Shown here in pieces: positions 34,493 to 44,402 of a stretch of 64,000 bases of DNA (the first letter of the stretch is position 1; each line of letters opens with the position of its first letter). The stretch comes from Taudactylus pleione (Eukaryota > Chordata > Amphibia > Anura > Myobatrachidae). The notes beneath the pieces were generated by a model. The model saw only the letters and a program-made list of their open reading frames with translations. It was not told the DNA's origin and did no database searches. Position numbers and translations under genes: made by a program. The DNA lies in NCBI GenBank assembly GCA_031769625.1, contig JAUIMM010000088.1, positions 4,541,501 to 4,605,500 on the forward strand, written 5' to 3'.

Positions 34493-35520
34493 GTGTCTTG
34501 TTTATCATCCCTGGCCTGTAGCGTGAGAGCCAGAGGTATTTGCAAGACCTTATTTTTTAATAGTTCCAGTTCTCTCCTTTTATATCTTCTTTCCACACAT
34601 TTTTCTAACATAATATTAAGGGCATCCTCTACTTGATTAGGGTCTGAGGTAATTCTTCTTACTCCCAGAAACTGGGGACCTTATTCAGACGCGGCCGTGC
34701 GGTCTACGACCGCACGGCCGCCTCGATGTTTCGCCAGTGCGCATGCGCACGAGGGAGCCGGCTCCCTCGTGCGCATACGTGAGACCCGCTACGACTGACA
34801 GCGCTGGTCGTAGCGGATCTCTTTCCAAAGGGGGCGAGCTGTCGATGTTGATTGACAGCTCGCCCCGTTTGGAAGGCGGGCCGGGGGGTGGCAGCCCAAA
34901 CGGAGGCGTTCCCATGGGAACGCCTACCATTCGGGGGAGGCCCCACTGACATCACAAGTGATGTCAGTGGAGAGCTTCTGGCTCTGACAGAGCCAGAAGC
35001 TCTCCAGGGCTTACTACAAGTGAGACCCTACCCTAGGGTCTCGTCGTAAGCCCCGATGGTCGCGATGGTCAGAGACCATCGCGACCATCACCCGAGCGGT
35101 CGTTAGAGCTGGGGGTGTAAACCCACAACCTAACGACCGAAACAGAGGCGGGCGGTCAGGATGCAAGCGGCCGCCCAGTTTCTGAGCAACCACTTGCATC
35201 CTCCGACCGCCTCTGAATGAGGTCCTGAGAGTAAGGCAAACCTTTACGGAGTGGGAGGGGGTGGAAACTGTTATGTTGGAGTAGAATATTTCTATCTGTG
35301 GATTTGGAATATAAAGTGGTATTTACCATCACTCACTGTAATTATTACATCTAGATATTCTATAGTAGTTTTACTGATCTTATATGTTAATTTAATAACA
35401 CTATCTGAGTTATTTTGCTTGTCCAAGATTTTTTGCAATGATTCTTGGTCACTATTCCAGAATATTAACAAATCATCAATATATCTTAAATAAGGGCTAA
35501 CTCTTTTCTTAGCCTACCAT
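34493..35520 (-). pseudogene. Penelope-like reverse transcriptase, two fragments
   Basis: On the minus strand, SPYLRYIDDLLIFWNS carries the RT box YIDD at 35472-35483. It continues with KLTYKISKTTIEYLDV. After the MITE at 34676-35225 the next part reads LGVRRITSDPNQVEDAL and MLEKCVERRYKRREL (34680 down to 34500), matching the RT C-terminal thumb of Penelope-like elements. The enzyme primes from nicked or microsatellite DNA ends. Confidence 0.85.
34676..35225. mobile_element. GGGCC-family MITE, subfamily A (copy A3), fullest hairpin series
   Basis: Ends GGACCTTATTCAG and CTGAATGAGGTCC. In order, the hairpins are: GCGGCCGTGCGGT with its complement; GCGCATGCGCACGAGGGAGCC with its complement; CCGCTACGAC/GTCGTAGCGG; GGGCGAGCTGTC/GACAGCTCGCCC; GGCGTTCCCATGGGAACGCC; TGACATCACAAGTGATGTCA; AGAGCTTCTGGCTCT/AGAGCCAGAAGCTCT; GAGACCCTACCCTAGGGTCTC; GATGGTCGCGATGGTC/GACCATCGCGACCATC; and GATGCAAG/CTTGCATC. 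Flanks TGG/TGA are only weak evidence of a target duplication. Confidence 0.92.
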
Positions 35521-35649
35521 TAGGGACCGGTCATCTGTAGATACGGATGGCTGGGATTCAACTTCACTTAGTGAAGTGCTAGAACCGTCCCTACCTCCTA
35601 TGAACAACGAAGAGTGTGCTCCTGGATTAATAATTCCAATCAGAGTGGT
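35521..35649. other. Short unassigned stretch
   Basis: Contains an imperfect fold (TTCACTTAGTGAA) but no assigned feature. Confidence 0.4.
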
Positions 35650-36263
35650 AGGGATGGCGATCGGTGAGGTTGACAACGACGGTGGCATAAACCATCAATG
35701 GCAATAAACTATTTTGTTCGGTACCAGCAATGGTTTAGACCATTGAAGATTTGCTCATACGCAGAAGAGACTGCCTATGCAGTTAGGCAGTTTCCTTTGC
35801 ACATGCGTGGTGGCAGGGCAACATCTGACACGGGGTGGGGCCTGAGGGAGGAGTCTCGATTGTTATCATGATCCGGCACACTGTGTGTAAGTGCCAGAGC
35901 TGGAGGTGTTGCAGGGCTGCTGACTAACAGCTTAACTTCTCATGTCAGCTGTAGAGTGAGGCGGTCCATCGGCATCCCAAGTCCTCGACACAGTATATGT
36001 GTGTCTCACACATACATAGTGCCGGGATTCTGATGGTCCAGCTTGCTCTATAGCTGACATGACAGGCTCAGCTATCAGTCAGCAGCCCTGCACCGCCCCC
36101 AGCCCCGGCACTTACACAGTGCAGCCCTGTGTAAGGGTGTGAACCATCAGGTCCAGAACTATCATTGATTGCGGGAAACCATCTGGTTCTCTGTGATGGT
36201 AAAACTATTCAACATATTGACTGGTGATAAATCGATGATTTCTAATCATCGATGGTCATCCCT
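35650..36263. mobile_element. MITE with AGGGATG ends
   Basis: The left end AGGGATGGCGATCGGTGA is matched by TCATCGATGGTCATCCCT at the right. The interior is non-coding; longer complementary arms (TGTGTAAGTGCCAG near 35885 with GGCACTTACACA near 36106; TCATGTCAGCT near 35940 with AGCTGACATGA near 36052) make it a large fold-back. Confidence 0.75.
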
Positions 36264-36325
36264 AGGGGGTAGCGCTGGGCTGCTGGCTGACAGCCTAGTA
36301 GCTCTGCAATTCTCTGTAATACTGC

Positions 36326-37090
36326 TTTTACACCTAAATCCTGGGTCTGACCTGAGATTTGGAACACAGGCCCTGATTCAGAGACGGACACTCTGAAAGT
36401 GTGCTCGCTCTGAGTCAGGGCGTTTTTTTTTTTCCTTTGAGCGGCCAGGATGATGGTCGTGATGGTCAAGACCATTGCGACCATCAGGCTTGTGACGAGA
36501 CCCTTGTGGTAGGGTCTCTTGGCCGCAAGCCCCAAAGAGCTTCTGGCTCTAATAGAGCCGGAAGCTCTCTCAATGACATCACTGGTGATGTCAGTGGGAC
36601 CGCCCAACAAATGACAGGCGTTCGCTTGGGAACACCTCCGTTTGTGAAGCCACCCCCCCCGCCATGCTTACAAAACGGGGCGAGCTGTCGATCAACATCA
36701 GCCCCTTTTGTAGTGAGCCACGGAGCGAGAGATTTTCTCTCTCGCTCCAGGGCTTGCGCATGCGTAGTGCGGCCACTGCGTGTGCGCAGAGCACACCATC
36801 TGAATCAGGCCCACAGTTCCAAAATGGGTCAGACTCAGGATAGACCTTTTCTACTGTGGCGCCAATCAGGATTATTCCCGGATCGGCGCCGTTCACACTT
36901 CTCCCGGCGCTTGGAGATGACATCATCTCCAAGTGCCGAGAAACTGGGAAGTCCCCATGCTGTAAACGGGAGCCGGGTCAAGTGACCCGGGGTTCCCGTT
37001 TACACTGCAAGGTTTCACGGGTTGTTTCCGTGTAAAACCCTGCAAGTTACCTGGGTTGGATTGTCGGGTCACTTCTGCAAACTTAATTTT
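36326..37090. mobile_element. MITE with CTTTTACACC ends (copy D2), host to MITE A4
   Basis: The left part CTTTTACACCTAAATCCTGG and the inner GGCGCCGTTCACAC, TAAACCCTGCAAGTTACCTGG-type words recur in 54353-54752, so both belong to one family. The right terminal repeat is not seen here, so the end is approximate. MITE A4 sits at 36369-36812. Confidence 0.65.
36369..36812. mobile_element. GGGCC-family MITE, subfamily A (copy A4)
   Basis: Ends GGCCCTGATTCAG and CTGAATCAGGCCC are flanked by ACA at both sides (36366-36368, 36813-36815), an exact 3-bp duplication. Interior hairpins in family order: GATGGTCGTGATGGTC with complement, GAGACCC/GGGTCTC, GAGCTTCTGGCTCT/AGAGCCGGAAGCTC, TGACATCACTGGTGATGTCA, CAAATG/CGTTTG stem, GAGCGAGAGATTTTCTCTCTCGCTC, GCGCATGCG/TGTGCGC. 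Confidence 0.92.
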
Positions 37091-37685
37091 TACGGCAATT
37101 CTGTAAGACACAATGCGCAGAGACTGATTCTCCATTAGAGGAAGACTCTTCTACAGTAGATTTGCAACATAATGGGGCAGAATTGTGTCTATACAACTAA
37201 TAGTGAATGGCAGACAGTAAATATTATATTTTACAGTATCTAGTAAAATGCAAAAGCAATAAAAAAAAGTCTTACAACACAGGATAACAATTAAAGCAAA
37301 TAAACTGAATGCCCAGAGCTTCTATTTTCCAAAACATTCAAGGCAATTCTTTTTGTGATCACACACACTCACCTTCACCTACACAGCCATTAAACTTTAA
37401 TATAAAATAATGAAAACACATAGAACAGCCACACCTACTGCATAAGCAAACAATGAGCAGTGTTACACAGGAAAGGGAGACACCTAGAGGTCATAACATG
37501 AATATTGCAGGATTGTATTTACAGTACTGTATGAGTGTATGTAAAGCAGTGATGGATAACAAGCGTCCTCCAAACCTTCACTTGCAGGCAGCTCCCAGTT
37601 CCTTCCTGCTTTGTTGTCATATTTGCTTGCTTTAGCTTGGAATGTTTGCTTAAAAGTCCTTCTGATATGTTATTACAGATAAGTA
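37091..37685. other. Intergenic, nothing recognised
   Basis: AT-rich sequence without supported gene or repeat. Confidence 0.4.
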
Positions 37686-38069
37686 TAGGTTTCCAGGGCC
37701 GTAACTAGGGGGGTGTGAGCAGGGCCGGCCTGAGCCTATTTTTTTTGGTAAGCGGATATAAATTTTGGCGCCCCTTCTGAAATATTCCCGATTTTTCGGT
37801 GACAGAAAAGGGCTATTTAATTGCACAGCCTTTCCCCCTCGCAGCGGGGATTTTTTTACTGTAATTAGTGACGGGGGAAACCCTGCATCTAATTGAATAA
37901 CCCCCATAGGCTAAAAAAAAACACATTAGCCCCAACGTGAAAATAATTATGCTTTTATGCTTTACAAAAAAAAAAACATATAGGCCCCACATGAATATGT
38001 ATGAAGTCCTTATACAGCAGGACCACCCTGGGTGCTAAGTTACAATTATACCCAAAGATACATATTCAG

Positions 38070-38295
38070 GGATAGGGTGACAGCACTGGGTGACAGGGAG
38101 AGGGTGACAACACTGGGTGACAGGGAGAGGGTGACAGCACTGGGTGACAACAGGGAGAGGGTGACAGCACTGGGTGACAGGGAGAGAGTGACAGCAGTGG
38201 ATGATGACATGGAGAGGGTGATAGCACTGGGTGACATTAAGACGGTGACAGCAGGGAGAGAGTGACAGCAGTTGGTAACAGGGAGGGGGTGACAT
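38070..38295. repeat. GACAGCACTGGGTGACAGGGAGAGGGT minisatellite
   Basis: About eight degenerate units of 27-30 bp. The frames read through it on both strands are by-products of the repeat. Confidence 0.9.
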
Positions 38296-38299
38296 CAGT

Positions 38300-38470
38300 A
38301 ACGCCCTAATACATTATGCCACACACATGTAATGCCCTTTATAATGTATTATGCCACACACATGTAATGCCCTTTATAATGTATTATGCCACACACATGT
38401 AATGCCCTAATACATTATGCCACACATGCAATGCCCTTTATATTGCATTATTCCACATACATGTAATGCC
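38300..38470. repeat. ACATGTAATGCCCT tandem repeat
   Basis: About four units of 37-44 bp containing ATTATGCCACACACATGTAA. Confidence 0.88.
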
Positions 38471-38547
38471 TCCCCCCAGTGTCGGAACTAGAGTGGTGGG
38501 CCCAGGTGCAAGAACATGTCCCCCCCCCCCAGTCCCGTGTGTGTATC

Positions 38548-38605
38548 CTGATGAAGGGAATGTAACCCCGAAACATTGAAAATAAAAAACGTTTGTTTGG
38601 AGGTT
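38548..38605 (+). ncRNA. Candidate hammerhead ribozyme core in a Penelope-like 3' tail
   Basis: CTGATGA (38548-38554) is followed by a GGG/CCC stem with a 7-base loop, then GAAA at 38570-38573. CUGAUGA, stem II and GAAA form the conserved hammerhead core. GAAAC may pair with a downstream GTT (38591-38593) as a two-pair stem III. The following GGAGGTTGAAGTCTCCGGAG is typical of frog Penelope-like tails. The base pair next to the core is A-C, and stem I is unclear, so activity is doubtful. Hammerheads are known in Penelope-like elements. Confidence 0.4.
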
Positions 38606-39781
38606 GAAGTCTCCGGAGTGACGCCTATTTACCCCCCCAAAAAAAAAATATATATATATAAACTGAAGTATATGCCAGCCTTTAAATAAAGTAAAAATAC
38701 GCTATGACTTACCACACTGTCTCTCAGGCTGTAGTTCTTGTCTTCCGTCTTTTGTGCAAGGTCTTCTTGATGACAGTGCCCCAGCCTCCTTCATCTTCTG
38801 CCCATCACCTTCCACTGCCCCAGCCTCCTTCATCTGCTTCTGCCCTTTCACCTTCCTCTGCTTCCAGCCCATCACCTCCTACCCCATCACCTCTTCCTCT
38901 ACCTCATTATCCGCTGCTTCCTGCCCCCATCACCTTCCTCTGCCTCTAGCCTCCTTCATTATCCTCTGCCCCCTTCACCTGCCTTTGTGACCTGTCACCT
39001 TCTGCCCCCCAGTCCTCATTATGTTCCTCTGGCCCAGCCTCCATCTTCTGCCCCCTTCACCTTCATGTACATCCAGTCTCCCGCAGCCCTGTCACCACTT
39101 CACACCGCCGGGGCCCACCCGCTCCTATCGCTACTCCCTCCAGCGGCGCGTGACATCATCACGCGCACCGCGTCCAAAACTTTATTGAGCACAGGGGACG
39201 GCCCGCTGGCTGCCGCCGGCGGGTATGTTCAACAAAGTCTGTTTTGGACGCGGCGAGCGCCGCTGGAGGGAGTAGCGATAGGAGCGGGCGGGCCTCGGCG
39301 GGCTTCCTAGTTGAGTCAAGGTCCGGGAGCTGGGATTCCTGGAGCCGGGACTGCAGTCTTCCCCCTGAAAGTGGCGCAGCGGCATTGTGATGCCGGCTGC
39401 GCCCTTACAGTTTGGCGCCGTACGCAGCTGCGTACTTGGCGTAATGGGAAGGCCGGCCCTGGGTGTGAGCGGTGTCACCACACAGAGCACAGGGCTCTGT
39501 GGGCGGAACCGCCAATCACCCATGGCCCTGCACCTGCCTAGCAGGGTTCCTGAAATGGCACCCTGCAGCCAGAATCCATAAGTCAGTGCCTCCGGGGCAT
39601 CCTCTGGATGCGCCAGGTAGGCACCCTGAAGCCCTAACAACCACCCGGAGCATCCTGAGGATGCTCCGATTAAAGGTTGTAATTTCCGGTGCTGCCGGCC
39701 TTGCCCCTTTCGCATAATCTCGGGGCGTGGCCGGAACAGGGCGCCAAAAAGTTATGGCCCTGTATGTTTCATAGATTCATA

Positions 39782-40127
39782 TGGTCCGTACACACGGTCA
39801 GATCAGACAACAATCAGATATCGTTGTCTGATCGTCCTACATGTGCTGGATGATCGATACTGAACATCCAGCACATACACCATTCCCCCAACTACTATAA
39901 CGACCCTCGAACAACGATGGAGGAACCCTATAGTAACCAGGCTAACCTGGTTGATATCGACCAGGTTGGCCTACATGCACGGGCGATGGTCGATATCGAC
40001 CATCCGTGCCCGTGCATCGATCATCATTTGCCCGATGAAAAGGGTAATAATCAGGACTATATAAACGATCGAATGATAAACTATATCGTTTACATCGTCC
40101 TATCTGACCATGTGTACAGTATGCACC
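39782..40127. mobile_element. MITE with GGTCCGTACACACGGTCAGAT ends
   Basis: The right end, ATCTGACCATGTGTACAGTA, complements the left imperfectly. Inner palindromes ATCGTTGTCTGATCG, CAGCACAT/ATGTGCTGG and GGTTGATATCGACC-like folds fill the interior. Confidence 0.7.
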
Positions 40128-40259
40128 AATAGATTCAATGTTTTCATTTATTTGGTTCTCTCAGTATATTGAACATTTGCAGTGACCACTCTTAATATAA
40201 GGAGGCACTAATATTTAATATTATTTACTAATGACTAAGTAGCAATTTTAACATCATCA

Positions 40260-41290
40260 TTATTTATTTGTACGGTGACACAGATTCCGCAGTGCCGGAC
40301 AGACAGCATTATAAAGCATACAAAATAAAGCATGAGAAAAAAACAGAACAAGCACTAAAACCATACAGCTTGAAGTTAAATAATAAAATAGAACATGACC
40401 TAAGACAGGTACAAACGAGGTGAGGACATGAAACAAATGGAATAAAGGGCCCCGCTCATTAGAGCTTGCAGTCTACAGGGAGGTTGAAGCAGAGACAAAA
40501 GGATCTAGTGCGAGGAAGGGGTGCAGGGGGAGTAGTCTGGTGGGGGAGGTAAGGTAAGGTTTTTACAAGAGTGCTTAAAGGATTGGAATTAAGAGGTTAG
40601 TATGTGGGAAAGAGAATTCCAGGAGGTTAAGAGCACACGGGAGAAGTCTTGGAGGTGAGAGCTGGTAATCAGGCAGAGAAGATAGAATAGAGCGGACAGA
40701 CGGGAGTGTATATTGCGGCAATATCAGAGATGTATGAAGCAGGCTTGCCTATATATCCCGAATATCGGGTGCTGCTCCCTACCCCCCGGAAAGGCAGGCA
40801 AACCTCCCGGCTGCTGCTTGCCCCCCGACTACCTACTAGAAACCCCCGCAGTGGGGGGGCGATGACGTAATTCGCGCTGAATCGCATTATCGTGGCTCTG
40901 CCTCTTGTTTAACAATGCCTTTATGTCCGTTATTTTGAGGCCACGATGACGCGATCATGAGGCCCCACCCTCAATACGGACCCATTGCCCGGCCACACGC
41001 CCTGCTGTATGCAGGCATTCAGCTCCCTCCCGGAAGGAGGGAGCTGAATGTTGGCAAGTATGGTATGAAGGGCAGGGTCAGTGAGTGCTTTGTAGGTTTG
41101 GGTGAGTAGCTTGAACTGAATTCTGTAAGAAATGGGGAGGCCGGGTAGAGCTTTGCTGAGTAGTGCCACAGAAGAGAAGAAACCTGAGGGAGATTAGTCT
41201 TATCACATCGTTTAGGACAGATCAAAGAGAAGAGAGATTAGTTAGAGAAAGTCCAGTTAGCAGGAGACTGTAGTAGTCAAGACAAGAAAT
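40260..41290 (-). mobile_element. CR1/L2-type LINE fragment, minus strand, split by a MITE
   Basis: On the minus strand the reverse transcriptase C-terminus GLPISYRIQFKLLTQTYKAL is readable at about 41145-41086, a hallmark of CR1/L2 LINEs. Downstream pieces include LLTSWNSLSHILTS near 40630-40580. The 3' tail contains GACTGCAAGCTC near 40475, comparable to the tail of the LINE at 10480-12140. A hAT MITE with its own target duplication occupies 40740-41062. Confidence 0.78.
40740..41062. mobile_element. hAT-type MITE, CATACTTGCC family (copy C2), inside the LINE
   Basis: Ends CAGGCTTGCC and GGCAAGTATG are flanked by GTATGAAG at 40732-40739 and 41063-41070, an exact 8-bp duplication. Interior palindromes include GGGAGCTGAAT with its partner and CCCTCCCGGAAGGAGGG. 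The related fragments are at 56406-56760 and 57920-58145. Confidence 0.92.
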
Positions 41291-41506
41291 GATGAGGAAT
41301 AAAGTTTTTTATGATGCCTTGCTGGTGCGGCTGCTACTGCAGGGTCTCCATAGTAATGGAGGCACATGGATGACACTTGCGCAACATCTGACCCAATGTG
41401 CTACTGCGCATGTGGAGTCTTATCACGCATTCTTCCTTTCTATCCTTCATAGTGATAGGACAAGCCCGCAAGTGTCATTGGGGGGAGATTGTGCTATAAG
41501 CATACA

Positions 41507-41942
41507 GGGCTTTATTCAGTGCGCATGCGCACGAGGGAGCCGGCTCCTTCGTGCGCATGCGTGAGAACCGCTACGACCAACAGCGCCGGTCTTAGCGGGT
41601 CTCTTTCCAAAGGGGGCGAGCTGTCGATGTTGATTGCCCCATTTGGAAGGCGGGCCGGGGGGGTGGCAGCCCAAACGGAAGCGTTCCCATGGGAACGCCT
41701 GCCGTTTGGGGGAGGCCCCACTGACATCACTAGTGATGTCAGTGGAGAGCTTCCGGCTCTGACAGAGCCAGAAGCTCTCCGGGGCTTACGACAAGTGAGA
41801 CCCTACCCTAGGGTCTCGTCGTAAGCCCGGATGGTCGCGATGGTCAATGACGACCGAAACAGAGGCGGGCGGTCAGGATGCAAGCGGTCGCCCAGTTTCT
41901 GAGCGACCGCTTGCATCCTCCGACCGCCTCTGAATGAGGGCC
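41507..41942. mobile_element. GGGCC-family MITE, subfamily A (copy A5)
   Basis: Ends GGGCTTTATTCAG and CTGAATGAGGGCC are flanked by ACA at 41504-41506 and 41943-41945, an exact 3-bp duplication. Close to copy A3, with the same hairpin order; part of the GGGCGAGCTGTC stem and the GATGGTCGCGATGGTC stem are deleted on one arm. Confidence 0.93.
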
Positions 41943-42070
41943 ACAGTGCCAATATATCCAGTGTGTCACCACCGCTACATTTCACTACCACTACCACTGC
42001 ATTGCTCGTCTAGTGCATTAACCTGATTCAGAGGTGGACGCAGTGTTCATTTTGGTGGCAAGCGGACAAT

Positions 42071-42670
42071 GGCCCTCATTCAGAGCCGTTCGCTATTTGC
42101 GGTCGTTCGTTTAAAAACAAGGGGTGGCTATTCAAATGATCCGTACGCACATTGCAGTCTGTTCACACCTCTAAGTCTGAACGAACGAGCAAAACATACG
42201 CTCGTTTATTTGTTAAAAACGCCCCCCTGGCCGCTCGCACCATACGTCATGTCCGCTATTTATTAGATTAATCGAGTACATCGACCAGCGTATGAACTGC
42301 TCGCTATTCTTGTGGTTGGTGTTTGCTACCACAAATTTGCGAGCAGTTCTGGCTCTAAAATAACCCAGTGACGTGGTCATTGACGCTGCTGTTTTAAATA
42401 TACACACCCATAAAACGCCCGTTTTGACCTTTAAGCACGCCTGCGTTCGGATCTCCACTCCCCATTTTCAAGCACCTTCCCCTGTTACCACCCACATACG
42501 CCTCATTCTGTCACTCAAAATAGCAGGCACTCGCTATATAGCGTACAAACGATTTTAGGCCGCACTGACTGGTTCGCGCATGCGTACTAAAAAGCGTACG
42601 CATGCGCAGATGTGCAAACATCGCTCGGAACGAGCGTACTGCCGCTAACGAGCGCCTCTGAATGAGGGCC
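42071..42670. mobile_element. GGGCC-family MITE, subfamily B (copy B2)
   Basis: Ends GGCCCTCATTCAGAG and CTCTGAATGAGGGCC are flanked by AAT at 42068-42070 and 42671-42673, an exact 3-bp duplication. The 600-bp interior is the reverse complement of 4642-5235 with about 10% differences by eye. Confidence 0.94.
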
Positions 42671-42673
42671 AAT

Positions 42674-43059
42674 GTTTTCAATCCATGCATGCAATTTCAG
42701 TGGGTGTTCCTACGTGGTAATAAGGGGATGGCTAGCTAGACCCAGGTCACAGATGAGTTGCAGCCATTAACTGCATCTTTTGTTGCAGTTGCATTGGCAC
42801 AGGCGACAATGTTCCAATGGACATTCTGAGCAACAATAGGGCTGCTTTAATGTCCAATGGTGCGACCCGGGTACGGAAATACAGGTGACAATGAAAGGTA
42901 GTCACCTCAGTCAGCCAGCCTTGAAGGGGGCACACTGACATCCTCCATTGCTCCAAGTTCTGATTTATGCACCCCAAAGCAGCAATAAGCAGGAAGCCCA
43001 TGGGGCATGCGCTGCAGTCGTCCTGGGTGCTGCTGACGTATTGGCAGTATATGCAGGGG
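42674..43059. other. Intergenic, nothing recognised
   Basis: No supported feature. Confidence 0.4.
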
Positions 43060-43345
43060 AAAAGAGAGTGTGTGTCTGGGTGCTTCTAGGGTGTTAGTAG
43101 TGAATGCAGGGTGGAGGTTGTGTATCTGGGTGCTGCAAGGGTGTTAGTACTGAATGCAGGGGGGAGGGTGTGTGTCTGGGTGCTGCTGGGGTATTAGCAG
43201 TCAATGCAGAGGGGAGAGTGGGTACTGCTGGGGTGTTGGCAGTGAATGCAGGGGGGTTGTGACTAGGTGCTTCTGGGGTGTTGGTAGTGAACGTGATTTA
43301 GGAGGAGTGATTGTGAGTGCTGCTGGGACGGGTGTTGGTAGTGAA
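43060..43345. repeat. GTGTTAGTAGTGAATGCAGG minisatellite
   Basis: About five units of 50-65 bp built on CTGGGTGCTGCTGGGGTGTT and GTGAATGCAGGGGGGAGG. Confidence 0.88.
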
Positions 43346-44256
43346 TTTGAGCGGAAGGGGGGAGCACCAACAACTATCTGGCCTCCAGGCATGAACTTAC
43401 TCCCCTGCGTGCGACCAATGAGCGTCAGATGGTGCTACATATTACGCAAAGCGGCTGATTTGAGTCGCACCCAGTGGACGTCTCTGTAAGAATCTCATAC
43501 TGAGGGTGAAAATATAAAGTGTAAGTACTAGTAAGGGCTTTGCCAGGTTAACATGCTCAAAGAACTACAGATGCAGTAAAAGCGGGAACAGTTGTAGAAG
43601 GTCACTAATGATCCTGTTGTAAGGTTTCTTAGTACATGTTTGGCCAAAGATATTTGCCCTCCTACCACATCATGGTGAACCTTATACAGGTGGGTCCCTA
43701 ACATTCCTAATACTGACACACTCATTAATTTATCTAGGACTTACCTTTCATAAGGCCCATTTTGGTCAAACATGTACTAAGAAACCTTACTTTTAAAACC
43801 ATGTTAATTGTTGCAGTTTATTATAGACTTATTGATCACTAGAATTCTTAGTGCTTATAGTGTGCACCTGCTCCTCCCCCCTTTCTTTTCTGCTGTAGAA
43901 CTACTGGTCTCAGCATGGTAGCATGTTTGATTGCCATCAATGTACATGAGAAGAAGCGATACAAGATCCAATTTGCAGAGGGACAGTGTGTTGTGTACAA
44001 TAAAAGAGGGACTGTAATTGCAATAGCAACCCAGTGCCAACAACTGTGTATCCCAGACACAGAAGAGTGTGATCCTTGACAAAAGATTAAGTAAACATCT
44101 GACACATTGGAATACCTATTGGGTTTGTCCAATTGTCTTCAAGTCCTTGGAGTGCTGCCGTTCTTGCTGCTGTGGAGGGGGTCTGAAGGGTCTCCAGGGG
44201 AGTGCACCCAGGCATTTATGAAACTAGTGGAGTGGCAGCCAACATTTCTTATGTGT

Positions 44257-44260
<4 letters not shown>
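43346..44260. other. Intergenic, nothing recognised
   Basis: Holds an inverted pair of ACATGTTTGGCCAAA-type words (43635 and 43768) around a short spacer; no gene recognised. Confidence 0.35.
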
Positions 44261-44262
<2 letters not shown>

Positions 44263-44301
<39 letters not shown>

Positions 44302-44320
44302 TATGCATATATATATAATA
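44263..44320. repeat. CA/TA compound microsatellite
   Basis: (CA)n-(TA)n-(CA)n-(TA)n in succession. Confidence 0.93.
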
Positions 44321-44402
44321 TAGCACGTAGTTTGTCCGGCACTCCACTCCACCTTGTAGCACTGCCCCCAGACTGCACCCGGGTTCCTGACCTGAAGTTG
44401 TA

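Larger units (their letters stand above)
33330..35520 (-). mobile_element. Penelope-like element, minus strand, split by two MITEs
   Basis: Read on the minus strand, reverse transcriptase, a linker with paired cysteines and a GIY-YIG endonuclease follow in the order unique to Penelope-like elements. MITEs at 34676-35225 and 34012-34489 interrupt it. The element parts are 35226-35520, 34493-34675 and 33330-34011. The 5' part is missing beyond 35520. Confidence 0.85.
37720..39461. mobile_element. Inner hAT element carrying minisatellites and a Penelope-like tail
   Basis: Ends CAGGGCCGGCCT and AGGCCGGCCCTG with the exact 8-bp duplication GGTGTGAG at 37712-37719 and 39462-39469 prove insertion 26 bp inside the outer element. 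The 1742-bp interior encodes no transposase. It holds two tandem repeats, a hammerhead-like Penelope tail, a pyrimidine-rich CCTTCATCTTCTGCCC tract (38780-39080) and inverted GC-rich arms near 39120-39270 (CTATCGCTACTCCCTCCAGC and its complement). Confidence 0.93.
37694..39762. mobile_element. Outer hAT element, interrupted
   Basis: Ends CAGGGCCGTAACTAGG and AAGTTATGGCCCTG are flanked by TAGGTTTC (37686-37693) and TATGTTTC (39763-39770), an 8-bp target duplication with one mismatch. Without the inner element it would be only about 320 bp, so it is a MITE-type copy. A related left end alone occurs at 55759. Confidence 0.88.

Noticed and set aside
38300..38470. CRISPR-like spaced repeats
   Set aside because: Spacers are themselves repeats and the DNA is eukaryotic; this is a simple tandem repeat.
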